Below are positions 35,032-44,635 of a stretch of DNA of 64,000 nt, one piece after another. Numbering within the stretch: the stretch's first letter is position 1; each line of letters opens with the position of its first letter. Below the pieces are notes generated by a model. That model was given only the letters and a program-made list of their open reading frames with translations. It made no database searches and was not told the origin of the DNA. A program made the translations under genes and the position numbers. The stretch is taken from positions 1-64,000 of the forward strand of contig CAUJHS010000007.1 in NCBI GenBank assembly GCA_963204915.1. Reading direction: 5' to 3'. The stretch comes from Planctomycetota bacterium (lineage in GTDB: Bacteria; Planctomycetota; Planctomycetia; Pirellulales; Pirellulaceae).

Positions 35032-38000
35032 TTGGAGCAACGCAGAACCGGATCTGGAAAGCGAATGAAAACCATGCCGATCAATCCCGTTCAATTCGCC
35101 CACGGCGTTTGCGACGAGTTCCTTCGTTATTTGTTCTCCGCCTTCCCCCTCTCCGACCCGGAACTGGCGCAGCAGGCCCGGCAGCTCTTGGAGCGTCCTT
35201 CCTCGCTCGACATTCCTCTGGTGAAGGGACCGTTCGTTTCGCTCTCGGAGTCGTTCGCCAAAGGGGAACCCATCGAGCAGCTCGCGGCCGAGAAGAAGCT
35301 CCACCCCGTGATGCCGGGGCTGATCGGCTACCCCACGATGTACCTGCACCAGCAGCAGGTCTTCGAGGCGGTCAAGGCTGGTCAACACGTGCTCGTCGCC
35401 ACCGGCACCGGCTCGGGCAAAACCGAGTCGTTTCTCTATCCCATTGTCGATGATCTCCTTAGCCAGCGCGACCAGGGCGTGCGGCAGGGCTTGACGGCGA
35501 TCTTGGTTTACCCAATGAACGCCCTGGCCAACGATCAGTTGGACCGCCTGCGCGACATGCTGGGAGGGACCGGCATTACCTTTGGCCAATGGGTCGGCAC
35601 AACGCCCGAGAAAGACGCGGATGTCGTTGTCGAGCGCTTCAACGGCTCCTCACGCCAGGCGTATCTCGCTGAGAGGAAGAAGCGGCGCGAAGATGCCGCC
35701 CGCGAAGATCGGGCGGTACAGCCGCTGGCGCCGCCCGAGGAATGCTGCTCGGAACACGACATGCGCGAGCGGCAACCGCGCATTCTCGTGACGAACTACC
35801 GCCAGCTCGAAGTTCTCACGACCCGCATGCCGGACGTATTGTTCTTTGCCGACGCGCCTTTGAAGTACGTGGTCTTTGATGAAGCGCACACCTACACCGG
35901 CGCCAGCGGCGCCGAAGTCGCCTGCCTGATTCGCCGCCTGCGGACCCTGGCCGGCAAGGCGGACAACGAGATCATTTGCATCGGCACCTCAGCCACGCTT
36001 TCGGACCCCACAAAGGAGGAGCAGGACAACGAGGAGACGACCCGGCGCTTCGCCTCGCGGTTCTTTGGCGTCGATCCTCAGAACGTGAAACTCGTCGGCG
36101 AATCGTATGTCCAGCGCGACTGGCCCAAACCGCGATACAAACCGAATCCGCCCTTGGGCGACGGCATGGCGCGCCTCAACCGCGTTTTGCACGCGGTGGC
36201 CGAGCCGGTGAACGTTGAGACGATTCGTGAAGTGGTGGGTGAACTAACCGGCCAAATGTTCGATCCGGGAGAAAACTGGCAGGAAACGCTCTACGAACAC
36301 CTGGTGACGAACGAATACGTTTACCAGACAACCGAGATTCTCAAGCACCCCAAGTGGCTGGACGCCGCGGCGTGGCAGACTTCGCAGCGCTTGGCGCTGG
36401 GCCGATTGCCGGAAGGCGAGCGCGCCACCGCGGAGCTTCTGTGTTACCTCGTGCTGGGCGCCGCGGCCCGCAAGAGCGGCGACTCGTTGCTACGGCCCAA
36501 GGTCCACTTCTTCTTGCGCGGCTTGGACGAGGCGGTTGTAGCGCTCGACGGCGACAGCGAGCGATCCGTGATGCGGCTGTTTTTGTCGCTTGCCGATGGG
36601 AAAGAGCAGTTCGGCGGCCGCCACGACGACGCGTTTTTCTCGGTTCTGACCTGCCGAAGCTGCGGCCAGCACTTTTTCGAAAAGTATTACACCGATCTGG
36701 AGTTTTCCCGCGGCTCAAGGAACCAGTTGCGCGACTTCGAGCACGGCAACGCCGCGCCGAACGAGGACGGAACCGACAACGCCTGGTGGGCCACCGCGCC
36801 CACGGGCGAGGGCATGCGGCTGGTGGTGGCGAACCGACTTCTGGAAGAAGCCGACGGCAACCCCTCGCTCAAGGCCGCCAGTTATCCCAAGGCCTTGTTT
36901 TGCCGCCAGTGCGGCGCCATGCATCGGAGTCACTCTCCACGCTGCCTGGCCGACGGCTGCGGCCATCCCGAACCGCTCATTCCGCTGATGGTGTTTGGCC
37001 CGGCGCTATCGTCGTGTCCCTCGTGCAGTTCGACTTCGTATCAGATCGGCGGGCGAACCATCGAACCGGCGCGCAAGATTCAAGCCGTCACCGTGGCCGA
37101 CGTTCACATCTTGGCCCAGGCCATGATCAACGCGGCGCCCGAAGGCCACAAGAAGCTGATTATCTTCGCCGATAGCCGCCAGGATGCGGCTTTCCAAGCG
37201 GGCTGGATGCAGGACCACGCCCGGCGCATCCGGCTGCGGCACATGATGTATTCGGTCATCGCGGGCAGCGATGCGGCATTGCCGCTCGATGAAATCGTCG
37301 TGCAACTGGTTACCGCCTTCCGCAAAGAGTCGGGGTTGCTTGATGCGCTCTTGCCGGAGCTGACGACCGAGGAAGCGCCGACGATTTTCAACTTCACGAA
37401 TCACACTAAGTGGGTTCCGGTCCGTAACGCCCTGCGCTACATGGTGCTGCGCGAGTTCACCACCGGCGTGCGCCGCACCGATTGTTTGGAGTCGATGGGC
37501 CTGGCCGAGGTGGTTTATGAGGGGCTGACTCCCCAGGCGAAAGGCGTGCGGGATTTGGCTCAGACCGTGGGCGTTTCGCCCGAAGAAATGGTCGAGGGCG
37601 TTTCGTTGATACTCGACAACTGGCGGCGCAACCGGATGCTGTTTGTTGCGGGCGATCCCATCTACTCGCGGTACCACGCTAAGGACGACCCCTATATTCA
37701 GCACGGACTTCTGCCGCTGAGGGAGTTTCGCCCCGAAGGACTTTTGGAGAAATCGGACCAGTCCAATCCTTATGCGCGAGGAGTGATCTCGGAGCGCGGC
37801 GTTTCGGCGGTGCAGGCGTTGCTGAAGAAATGGGCGGCAGACCCGAACCATTTCGATGTAGACGCCGCCGCCAAGATGCTCTGGGACTACCTGACGGGCG
37901 CCAGCGGGCTGCTGGCGAGGGTCACGCTGCGATCTCAAAAGGAGAGGCCGCTGGCGGGAGACGTGTGGCAAGTCAATTTCGACAAACTGGTCGTCCAGCG

Positions 38001-40455
38001 GTTTGAACGCCGGGAGCGCTGTGGCACGTGTCAACGTGTGGTCACTCGCCAGGCTCCCAAGGCGACTTGCACGCGACATAATTGCCACGGAACGACATCG
38101 ACCGAGCAGCCCGACGCGGAGAATTACGACGTTTGGCTGATGGGCAAGCCATTCACCATGGTTAGCGCCGAGGAGCATACCGCGCAGGTTCCCGGCGAAA
38201 CCCGGAATCGCATTGAGAATGACTTCAAGTCGAAGCACGGAAGAACAAACTGCCTGGTCGCCACGCCGACGCTGGAAATGGGGGTCAATATCGGCGCATT
38301 GGATATGGCCTTGATGCGCAACGTGCCACCGCGCTCAACCAATTATTGGCAACGGGCTGGACGGGCAGGCCGCGAAGAGCGGATGGCCGTGGTCGTCACC
38401 TACTGCCGGCGATCCGCTCACGACCGTTACTTTTTTGACGACCCGCTGCGGATCTTGGGCGGCGCGATCGAAGCGCCCACCTTCAATCTGCGGAATCCAT
38501 TAATGGTCGCCAAGCATATTCGCTCGGCGATCCTTTCGGAGCTGCTGTTGCGGGCGCGAGGCGCCGGCGGTGAGGCCGAGCGGATTCGCGAACTGCTGAA
38601 ACAATTGTTTCCTACGTTCATCCGGAGCTATCTGCTAGACGAGGCCGACCATTTCCGCGACCAGCCGACCAGCACGGCTCCCTTGGCGATTCTTTTGGAC
38701 GAACTCAAGGCGCCGCTGTCTGACCGCCTCTCGAAGCTGTTCGCCAAGCATTGGCCGGAGGAAGCCGCGGAGCTAACGACTCCGGACGCCATTGGAGCTA
38801 CGATTGCCGAGACCGCCGGGGAACTTGATACCGTGCTCAAGCGGCTTCACAAGCGCTTGACGTGGGCGCGCTCGACCCGTTCGGAGCTACATCACAAGAA
38901 GGATTCAGGGCTAGTCGAAAAAGAGGAGGAGCAACTGCTTCGCCGCTGCGATGAGTTCATCAACACCATTGTTCGCAACGATCGAACAACGTACACGCTC
39001 AGCGTGCTTTCGGTGGAAGGATTCCTTCCGGGCTATGGGGTTTATGAGGGCGGCGTCACCGCGTCGGCGCGGCGCGGTTTCGGCAAGCAGTCGGGTCCGC
39101 GGTCTTTCGATCTGTCTCGCAGCAACGTGGTCGCCTTGCGCGAGTTTGTGCCGGGCAATCGCCTTTACGCCAACCGAGGCACGTTTTACGTCACCCGTTA
39201 CCATTTGGGGGCGGACGAGCAGGCTCGCATTCGTACGCTCCATGTAAATATCGAAAAGGGGTATGTGACCGAGCATGCCGGCGAGGCCGCTTATGGCCAG
39301 CAAGGAGGTATGGCGATCGACGCGTTGCCGCTAACAGATCTCGACCTTGCTCACGAAAGCCGCATCACCGAGGACGAGAACTTACGGTTCTCGATGCCGG
39401 TCTCGGTCCTTGGCCGGCTTCGCAAACGTAATCGTGGGGGGAAGGCGTTCAAGATCGGCGATCAGGAAATCAGCCACGTGCGGGGCCAGGGTGTTGAGTT
39501 GGTGAATCTTGGGGAGGCAGGCCGAGTCAAGCAAGGCGAACTGGGGCATTGGATTTGTTCGGTGTGCGGCGCGGCAAAGACCCCCTACGCCGTCCCCGCC
39601 GAGATCACTCACTTCCTGGAAATCCACAAAGAACGGTGCGGCAGGGATGTCTCGCGCCTGGCCCTTTCGGTGCAGACGGAGGTGGATATGCTCCAGTTTC
39701 ACGCCGTCGCCGACGAAACGGACGGCATCAATATCGGTGAGGCGCTGCGCACCGGCGCCACGCGCTTGCTCGACATGGGACCGGACGACCTGCAACTGTT
39801 GATCGTGCAGAAACCGGATGAAAGGCACGACCTCTTGATTTATGACCCGATGCCCGGCGGTTCCGGATTGCTGGAGCAGATGCTTGCTCGCTGGCCGGAG
39901 CTGATCGCGACCGCCAAGGAATTGCTCGCGAGTTGCCCGCAAGCCTGCGACACCGCTTGTTACGGCTGCTTGAAGACGTTCCGCAATCAGTTCCATCATC
40001 CCCTGCTGAGCCGATTCCGGGCTTTGGAGTTGCTCGACCATTTGAATCACGCGCCGCAGAACTACCGCGACATTGTCGCCGTGTTCGAGGAAGAACGGGC
40101 CGACGAAGGCTCTCCGTCCAACACGCCCGAGGCGCAGCTATTGCGACTACTGCACGAGCATCACTTCCCGTCGGGCGAGTGCCGCAAGCGCATCACGACC
40201 TCGATGGGCGTCGCCACCGAGCCGGACTGGCTGCATGAGCCGACGAAAGTCGCCATCTACCTCGATGGCATGAGCCGAGGGCTTCACGGCGATCCCAACG
40301 TGGCCCGCAAAGACCAAATCATCCGCCAGGCGGTGGAGCTCGACGGTTACACAGTCATTGTGATTCAGAAGCGGGATCTCGACGATCCCCAGGCAGTTCG
40401 CCAGCATCTGCGGAATATCGCGCAAGCGATGGGGCAAGACCACCTTATCTCGTAA
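35032..40455 (+). CDS. Giant DEAD/DEAH helicase with zinc modules and DUF1998 (DrmA-DrmB-like)
   Basis: SF2 helicase of 1807 residues. The TTG at 35032 is preferred because GGAGGAAA lies six bases before it; an ATG at 35065 is the alternative. Walker A ATGTGSGKTE is at 123-132 and FDEAH at about 283-287. Motif VI (YWQRAGRAGREE) comes only at about 1105, so the helicase halves are separated by ~800 residues. The interval carries several CxxC pairs (CRSC about 541, CRQC about 624, CPSC about 663, CGTC about 998). The C-terminus (YDPMPGGSGLLEQM...CDTACYGCLKTF, about 1605-1650) is DUF1998 with its cysteines. Class 1 DISARM normally has separate DrmA and DrmB; this length fits both in one chain. 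A Druantia DruE-like relationship is the main alternative. Confidence 0.75.
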   Translation: MEQRRTGSGKRMKTMPINPVQFAHGVCDEFLRYLFSAFPLSDPELAQQARQLLERPSSLDIPLVKGPFVSLSESFAKGEPIEQLAAEKKLHPVMPGLIGYPTMYLHQQQVFEAVKAGQHVLVATGTGSGKTESFLYPIVDDLLSQRDQGVRQGLTAILVYPMNALANDQLDRLRDMLGGTGITFGQWVGTTPEKDADVVVERFNGSSRQAYLAERKKRREDAAREDRAVQPLAPPEECCSEHDMRERQPRILVTNYRQLEVLTTRMPDVLFFADAPLKYVVFDEAHTYTGASGAEVACLIRRLRTLAGKADNEIICIGTSATLSDPTKEEQDNEETTRRFASRFFGVDPQNVKLVGESYVQRDWPKPRYKPNPPLGDGMARLNRVLHAVAEPVNVETIREVVGELTGQMFDPGENWQETLYEHLVTNEYVYQTTEILKHPKWLDAAAWQTSQRLALGRLPEGERATAELLCYLVLGAAARKSGDSLLRPKVHFFLRGLDEAVVALDGDSERSVMRLFLSLADGKEQFGGRHDDAFFSVLTCRSCGQHFFEKYYTDLEFSRGSRNQLRDFEHGNAAPNEDGTDNAWWATAPTGEGMRLVVANRLLEEADGNPSLKAASYPKALFCRQCGAMHRSHSPRCLADGCGHPEPLIPLMVFGPALSSCPSCSSTSYQIGGRTIEPARKIQAVTVADVHILAQAMINAAPEGHKKLIIFADSRQDAAFQAGWMQDHARRIRLRHMMYSVIAGSDAALPLDEIVVQLVTAFRKESGLLDALLPELTTEEAPTIFNFTNHTKWVPVRNALRYMVLREFTTGVRRTDCLESMGLAEVVYEGLTPQAKGVRDLAQTVGVSPEEMVEGVSLILDNWRRNRMLFVAGDPIYSRYHAKDDPYIQHGLLPLREFRPEGLLEKSDQSNPYARGVISERGVSAVQALLKKWAADPNHFDVDAAAKMLWDYLTGASGLLARVTLRSQKERPLAGDVWQVNFDKLVVQRFERRERCGTCQRVVTRQAPKATCTRHNCHGTTSTEQPDAENYDVWLMGKPFTMVSAEEHTAQVPGETRNRIENDFKSKHGRTNCLVATPTLEMGVNIGALDMALMRNVPPRSTNYWQRAGRAGREERMAVVVTYCRRSAHDRYFFDDPLRILGGAIEAPTFNLRNPLMVAKHIRSAILSELLLRARGAGGEAERIRELLKQLFPTFIRSYLLDEADHFRDQPTSTAPLAILLDELKAPLSDRLSKLFAKHWPEEAAELTTPDAIGATIAETAGELDTVLKRLHKRLTWARSTRSELHHKKDSGLVEKEEEQLLRRCDEFINTIVRNDRTTYTLSVLSVEGFLPGYGVYEGGVTASARRGFGKQSGPRSFDLSRSNVVALREFVPGNRLYANRGTFYVTRYHLGADEQARIRTLHVNIEKGYVTEHAGEAAYGQQGGMAIDALPLTDLDLAHESRITEDENLRFSMPVSVLGRLRKRNRGGKAFKIGDQEISHVRGQGVELVNLGEAGRVKQGELGHWICSVCGAAKTPYAVPAEITHFLEIHKERCGRDVSRLALSVQTEVDMLQFHAVADETDGINIGEALRTGATRLLDMGPDDLQLLIVQKPDERHDLLIYDPMPGGSGLLEQMLARWPELIATAKELLASCPQACDTACYGCLKTFRNQFHHPLLSRFRALELLDHLNHAPQNYRDIVAVFEEERADEGSPSNTPEAQLLRLLHEHHFPSGECRKRITTSMGVATEPDWLHEPTKVAIYLDGMSRGLHGDPNVARKDQIIRQAVELDGYTVIVIQKRDLDDPQAVRQHLRNIAQAMGQDHLIS

Positions 40456-40486
40456 GCGGTCGCAGGCTGCCGGCCAATTGCGTTTC

Positions 40487-40507
40487 TCGTGGGTTACAAT
40501 TCCACGA
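40487..40507. promoter_or_regulatory. Inverted repeat TCGTGG/CCACGA before the DUF3644 gene
   Basis: Perfect 6-bp arms (40487-40492 and 40502-40507) with a nine-base AT-rich spacer lie 20 bp before the ATG at 40527. It is an operator candidate or a weak hairpin in the 71-bp gap that follows the giant helicase. Confidence 0.35.
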
Positions 40508-40526
40508 TTTTGCTTGGACGGATCGT

Positions 40527-41507
40527 ATGACAAAGAAGCGGAAGCGTTCAATTGGCTCGTTGAAGCGCGAACTCCTAACGAAGTCACGTGAAGCGGCGCT
40601 GCGCGCCATCGGGGTATTCAACGACCCAAACGTACAGTTCAAATCGGAAACCTTTATCGTCTTGATGATGATTGCGTGGACTTACCTTCTCCACGCTTAC
40701 TACCGCTCCCGTCGCATCGAGTACAGGTACTTCAAACAAGGTGCCAAAAGAAAGGTTTTTGACCGGACGAAAAATGGTTCCTACAAGTACTGGGAACTTG
40801 AACGATGTCTCAATTGTGATGACTGCCCCGTCGATCCCGACGCCAAACTAAATCTGCGATTCCTTATTGGCCTGCGTCACGAAATTGAGCATCAAATGAC
40901 GCGAGCTTTGGATGACTATCTCAGTGGTCGTTATCAGGCTTGTGCCATTAACTACAACGATCATATTAAGCGACTATTCGGCAAGCGGTTCGCGATTGAC
41001 TCTCACATGAACTACACTATTCAGTTCATTCATCTGACGGAGGAGCAGGTTGCAGGCCCAATTCCAGAGGCCGATATCCCGGATCGACTTAAGGCATACA
41101 TTGCGGTATTCGACGGATCGCTGACGCATGAACAGTACAATAGCGACAAGTACTCATTCCGGCTTCTTTTCAAGAAAAAACTGGTTAATCGTCCCGGTCA
41201 AGCGGATCGAGTCATCGAGTTCATTGATCCTAATTCAGAGATCGCGCAGACAATTGACAAGGAGTTTTGGGTAAAAAAGGAAGTCGAGCGGCCAAAGTTT
41301 AGGCCGACCGATGTGGTAAAGAAAGTGCGGGCAGCGGGCTTCAGCAAGTTCCGTATTCACCATCACACGGATCTGTGGAAGGCGGATGATGCTAAAAGTC
41401 CCGGCAAAGGTTATGGCACGACGGTTCAGAATGTTTGGTATTGGTATGAACCATGGATCGAACGTTGCATCGCACTCTGTAGGGCCGCGGGCGATAAGTA
41501 CGTGTAG
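40527..41507 (+). CDS. DUF3644 protein with a HEPN-type RxxxxH motif
   Basis: Product of 326 residues. The N-terminus (SREAALRAIGVFNDPNVQFKSETFIVLMMIAWTYLLHA) matches the DUF3644 family. At about residues 115-122 it has GLRHEIEHQ, an R-x4-H motif of the kind that forms the RNase site in HEPN proteins. The C-terminal half contains a possible helix-turn-helix-like basic stretch (DVVKKVRAAGFSKFRIH). DUF3644 proteins occur in defence islands. An RNA-cleaving effector is a reasonable inference, not a demonstrated activity. The gene is more AT-rich than its neighbours, suggesting separate acquisition. It follows the DISARM-like genes with its own upstream inverted repeat. Confidence 0.75.
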   Translation: MTKKRKRSIGSLKRELLTKSREAALRAIGVFNDPNVQFKSETFIVLMMIAWTYLLHAYYRSRRIEYRYFKQGAKRKVFDRTKNGSYKYWELERCLNCDDCPVDPDAKLNLRFLIGLRHEIEHQMTRALDDYLSGRYQACAINYNDHIKRLFGKRFAIDSHMNYTIQFIHLTEEQVAGPIPEADIPDRLKAYIAVFDGSLTHEQYNSDKYSFRLLFKKKLVNRPGQADRVIEFIDPNSEIAQTIDKEFWVKKEVERPKFRPTDVVKKVRAAGFSKFRIHHHTDLWKADDAKSPGKGYGTTVQNVWYWYEPWIERCIALCRAAGDKYV

Positions 41508-41604
41508 AATACAAGCAAAAGAACCTTTCTTATGGGTATTTGGTGAATACAATAGAAAAAAAATGGTTATTTCCTCCATCGCTAAATAACTTCACGGACG
41601 AAGC

Positions 41605-42753
41605 ATGGCAAGGGCGAAGAAGTCTTCCGGGCACAAATTGCTGCCACGCCGCGAGAGGCGCGAGCTAGAGTTGTCGGCAGACCGCTTGCTCGGCGACATT
41701 CGCACCTTGGTAGAGGCGGCGCGGGCGCAGACGGCCCGAGCCGTGAACGCCGCCCTTGTGGGATTGTACTGGCGGATCGGCAAGCGAATTCGTGAGGACG
41801 TACTGCACGAACAACGGGCCAGTTATGGCGAGGAAATTGTGCAGACCCTGTCTGCACAATTGACCGCTGAGTTCGGCCGGGGTTTTGGGCGTCGAAACCT
41901 GTTCCAGATGGTTCGTTTCGCCGAGGTTTTTCCGGACGAGCAAATTGTCTCGACACTGTCTGCACAATTGAGTTGGAGCCATTTCGTGCAGATCATCCCC
42001 CTGGATGACCCGCTCAAACGCGACTTCTACGCTGAAATGTGTCGCCTTGAACGCTGGAGCGTCCGCACGCTGAGCCACAAAATCGGCCACCTGCTCTATG
42101 AGCGGACGGCGCTCAGCAAAAAACCCGAGAAGTTGATCGAGCAGGACCTGGCCGCTCTTCGCGAGGAAGATCGTGTGACACCGGATCTCGTCTTCCGCGA
42201 CCCCTACGTCTTGGACTTCCTTGGGCTGACCGGCCAGTTCTCCGAGAAAGATATCGAGCAGGCAATCTTACGCGAGTTGGAAGCGTTCATCCTGGAGCTG
42301 GGAACGGACTTCGCCTTCGTTGCTCGCCAGAAGCGAATCACCGTCGATTACGAGGACTATTACCTCGATCTCTTGTTTTATCACCGCCGCTTACAGCGGC
42401 TCGTGGCGATCGACCTCAAGTTGGGTAAGTTCCAAGCTGGCGACAAGGGACAGATGGAGTTGTACTTGCGGTGGTTGGAAAAGTACGACACGCAGCCCGG
42501 CGAGAGGCCGCCGCTGGGATTGATCCTATGCGCCGACAAGTCCGACGAACACGTGCAGTTGTTACAACTGGACGAAAGTGGAATTCACGTCGCACGCTAT
42601 CTGACCGAACTTCCGCCGCAGGAGGTCTTGGAGCAAAAGCTACACGAAGCCATTCAACTGGCCCGCCACCGGTTGGCGACGCAGGAGGCGGAAAAGCCGC
42701 CAGCACTACCTCCGCCCCAGCAGCCCAAGACCAAGAAGCGGAAGCGTTCGTAA
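41605..42753 (+). CDS. YhcG/DUF1016 PD-(D/E)XK nuclease-domain protein
   Basis: Product of 382 residues. The N-terminal DUF1016 domain (about 30-170: LVGLYWRIGKRIREDVL, then LSAQLTAEFGRGFGRRNLFQMVRFAEVFP and LSWSHFVQIIPLDDPLKRDFY) is followed by the nuclease-like domain (about 185-330), with DLLFYHRRLQRLVAIDLKLGKFQAGDKGQMELYL. Most family members have ELK at the catalytic strand; here it is DLK, so activity is plausible but altered. The tail is Lys/Pro-rich. The proteins are frequent in defence islands and near restriction systems. An AT-rich 97-bp gap before it could hold its own promoter. Confidence 0.85.
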   Translation: MARAKKSSGHKLLPRRERRELELSADRLLGDIRTLVEAARAQTARAVNAALVGLYWRIGKRIREDVLHEQRASYGEEIVQTLSAQLTAEFGRGFGRRNLFQMVRFAEVFPDEQIVSTLSAQLSWSHFVQIIPLDDPLKRDFYAEMCRLERWSVRTLSHKIGHLLYERTALSKKPEKLIEQDLAALREEDRVTPDLVFRDPYVLDFLGLTGQFSEKDIEQAILRELEAFILELGTDFAFVARQKRITVDYEDYYLDLLFYHRRLQRLVAIDLKLGKFQAGDKGQMELYLRWLEKYDTQPGERPPLGLILCADKSDEHVQLLQLDESGIHVARYLTELPPQEVLEQKLHEAIQLARHRLATQEAEKPPALPPPQQPKTKKRKRS

Positions 42754-42834
42754 CCCTGGCGCCAAGTGGCGGCCGTCGGAGCAAACTCGCAAAGTAGGCT
42801 TGCCTGTCTGCGGCCCTCTTCATTGTGTCACGGC

Positions 42835-42942
42835 GTCAAGGTCCGCCTCCGGCTGCTGCTTTTCGTCGGCCCTGCGGGTGCTGACGCACTTTTTTGCGGC
42901 CTCCTGCCGCAAAAAAGCCGCTCGAAAAGGCTCCACCTTGAC
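42835..42942. repeat. Multi-stem structured repeat, copy A
   Basis: Three nested stems are seen: GTCAAGG (42835-42841) with CCTTGAC (42936-42942); CTTTTCG (42859-42865) with CGAAAAG (42923-42929); and a 12-bp apical stem CTTTTTTGCGGC (42889-42900) with its complement at 42906-42917 around CTCCT. The left part contains CGCCTCCGGCTGCTG. Copy B lies 9.3 kb downstream in the same orientation. Paired bases differ between the copies in a compensating way, so the fold appears to be conserved. Confidence 0.75.
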
Positions 42943-43038
42943 TTGCCGTGACCGCCCAACGCCGGGCCGCCGGCAGGCCTCCCAAGCATAACACCAACGC
43001 TGCGTACGCCGGACGCAGCCATGTGAAGGAGACATCCC

Positions 43039-43395
43039 ATGTTACATTCCAACCGCATTTGGTCGATTGCAGAAGCGGAAAGCCCAGAGCAGCTCGCCTA
43101 TCAGCTCACCCGGCTGATTTTCTACCGCTGCAACGGCTTCCGTCTTGGCGAATACGTCTTTGTGAACGACGCGACCGGCGCCGATAGCGCTCAGGAATAT
43201 GGAGTGCTCAAGCCCGACGCCGGCGGCTATGTGCAGATCGAATCGTATACCTTCTCCGGGTCAACGCCCGAGCGTGCGCTGGGGTTCATCCGGGCGGTTC
43301 TTGCCGGCGAATACGACAACGAATGCTACGACCGCATCGGCGCCGACCGACTCGAAAGCCCGGATCTCCACGGCCTTTGTCATTACTGTGGCTGA
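43039..43395 (+). CDS. Small unknown protein, 118 residues
   Basis: A strong AAGGAG site lies just before the ATG. The product is acidic and probably globular, with a C-terminal HGLCHYCG that could bind metal together with the internal Cys residues. No named family is recognised. Its position directly inside the left structured repeat suggests it is cargo of the bounded segment rather than part of the DISARM-like module. Confidence 0.65.
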   Translation: MLHSNRIWSIAEAESPEQLAYQLTRLIFYRCNGFRLGEYVFVNDATGADSAQEYGVLKPDAGGYVQIESYTFSGSTPERALGFIRAVLAGEYDNECYDRIGADRLESPDLHGLCHYCG

Positions 43396-43489
43396 TGCCG
43401 CGTTCTAACAAGCCGGGCGGCACCGATGACAGAAAAATCGGCGTCGCCCGGTTGCTCATTGCGGACTGATTTGGTCCTACCACACGGCG

Positions 43490-43624
43490 CTACTTCGTAG
43501 CGCCGGCGTTGCTGTCCTTTTGGGCAGCGGTTTCTACCGTAGCCTGCGGCTTCTTCTCCGTTGTTTTCGGCGGATCCTTCACCTCCGACTGCGGTCGGAC
43601 TTCCTTGTGTTCACCGTTGGTCAT
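43490..43624 (-). CDS. Small hydrophilic protein, 44 residues
   Basis: The minus-strand ATG at 43624 has an ideal ribosome site (AAGGAGGAG) seven bases upstream, which is the main reason to accept so short a gene. The product is very hydrophilic and probably disordered (Lys, Glu, Thr, Pro; KTTEKKPQATVETAAQKD). It carries no known motif. It is convergent with the 118-residue gene. Confidence 0.5.
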   Translation of the reverse strand: MTNGEHKEVRPQSEVKDPPKTTEKKPQATVETAAQKDSNAGATK

Positions 43625-43936
43625 AGCACTCCTCCTTTCGAGGATGGCGCCGGGCGGCAGGCGCCGCCAAGCTGGGACAAGGAAACAAACAAGCGACATC
43701 GCTTCCCCTATCCGCGAGCCTCAGCAACGTGCACGCAACGACTCGGCACGGCGCAAAAGAAAAGGAGCGCCGAAACCAAGGCCGCTCCCACGACCCCCGC
43801 CAAGGGGTCCACAGAACAGCACCTGGCCGACGCTCCCGGACGGGGAGCGCGGTGCAAGCACTGCTTCTGTGGATACAAGAGCCATGCGGCTCAGGTTGGC
43901 GGGTTTCGTGGGAAGCAGTTACTTGACGCTCGCGCG
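43625..43936. other. Intergenic, 312 bp, no supported gene
   Basis: Open frames here are in unsupported registers opposite each other. Apart from the ribosome site and probable promoter of the 44-residue gene, nothing specific was recognised. Confidence 0.4.
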
Positions 43937-44635
43937 TCAATTTCGAGTTTTAGGCTCGGAGCTACGGTCCGAGACGATGACGAGCTTCTCCGATGTGGAC
44001 GGAAAGAAGAGTTTGCGAATCACTACCCATCGACTGTACCGGATCAGTCCCGGCGCCCTCAAGTGATCGGCGCCTGAATTCTGGAAAACTGGCGTAGCTT
44101 CTGACCCGGATGCCGAATTTGCGATCGTGGACTTCGCCAGAAACGCCGCGGCGCGATTGTGGTAGTTGCGCAGCGTATCCCGCGATCCCGCCCACAGCAC
44201 GCACTCCACAAGCACGACGATTGCGGCCGCGGATAGGCTGAGCTTGCCCGATGCGGCGACGTATGCCCCGCTCGCCAAGAGTACGGCGACAAACGTGTTT
44301 CCGTAAAACTGGTAGTAGCGATACTGGTTGGCGACCAAAAACTCCAACGCGGCAACCGTCTGCGGCAGCACCGAGTAATCCCAGGAGCGTTGTGGAATGC
44401 CCGTACGATAATGGACGCGATCAACCACCAGCCACCGAAGTGTGCTGGCCAATAAACCACCTCCCACCGAGGCGAGCATAACGTAAAGGAATCCGCTGAC
44501 CGGCGGTGTTTGCCCGGCGGTCCCCAGCCAGCCGGCAATGGTGGGTGAATGGAAGCTGAGGCCCCAGAGAAGGACAAACCCAGGTAGAATATAGGCGATT
44601 AACAGCCCGAAATGGCTGATCTCGACCTGTTTCAT
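43937..44635 (-). CDS. Integral membrane protein, about four transmembrane segments
   Basis: Product of 232 residues. Hydrophobic segments lie at about 10-28 (LLIAYILPGFVLLWGLSF), 48-68 (FLYVMLASVGGGLLAST), 113-128 (FVAVLLASGAYVAAS) and 132-148 (LSAAAIVVLVECVLWAG). A cytoplasmic-type tail of about 80 residues follows. No family is recognised. The ribosome site is weak. It points away from the PLD/SNF2 cassette and could be an independent passenger or a membrane partner of that cassette. Confidence 0.65.
   Translation of the reverse strand: MKQVEISHFGLLIAYILPGFVLLWGLSFHSPTIAGWLGTAGQTPPVSGFLYVMLASVGGGLLASTLRWLVVDRVHYRTGIPQRSWDYSVLPQTVAALEFLVANQYRYYQFYGNTFVAVLLASGAYVAASGKLSLSAAAIVVLVECVLWAGSRDTLRNYHNRAAAFLAKSTIANSASGSEATPVFQNSGADHLRAPGLIRYSRWVVIRKLFFPSTSEKLVIVSDRSSEPKTRN

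Noticed and set aside
35032..40455. Calling the giant helicase DruE (Druantia)
   Set aside because: Size and DUF1998 would fit, but the SNF2 helicase and N6-methylase immediately upstream match the DISARM class 1 order better. Kept as an alternative only.
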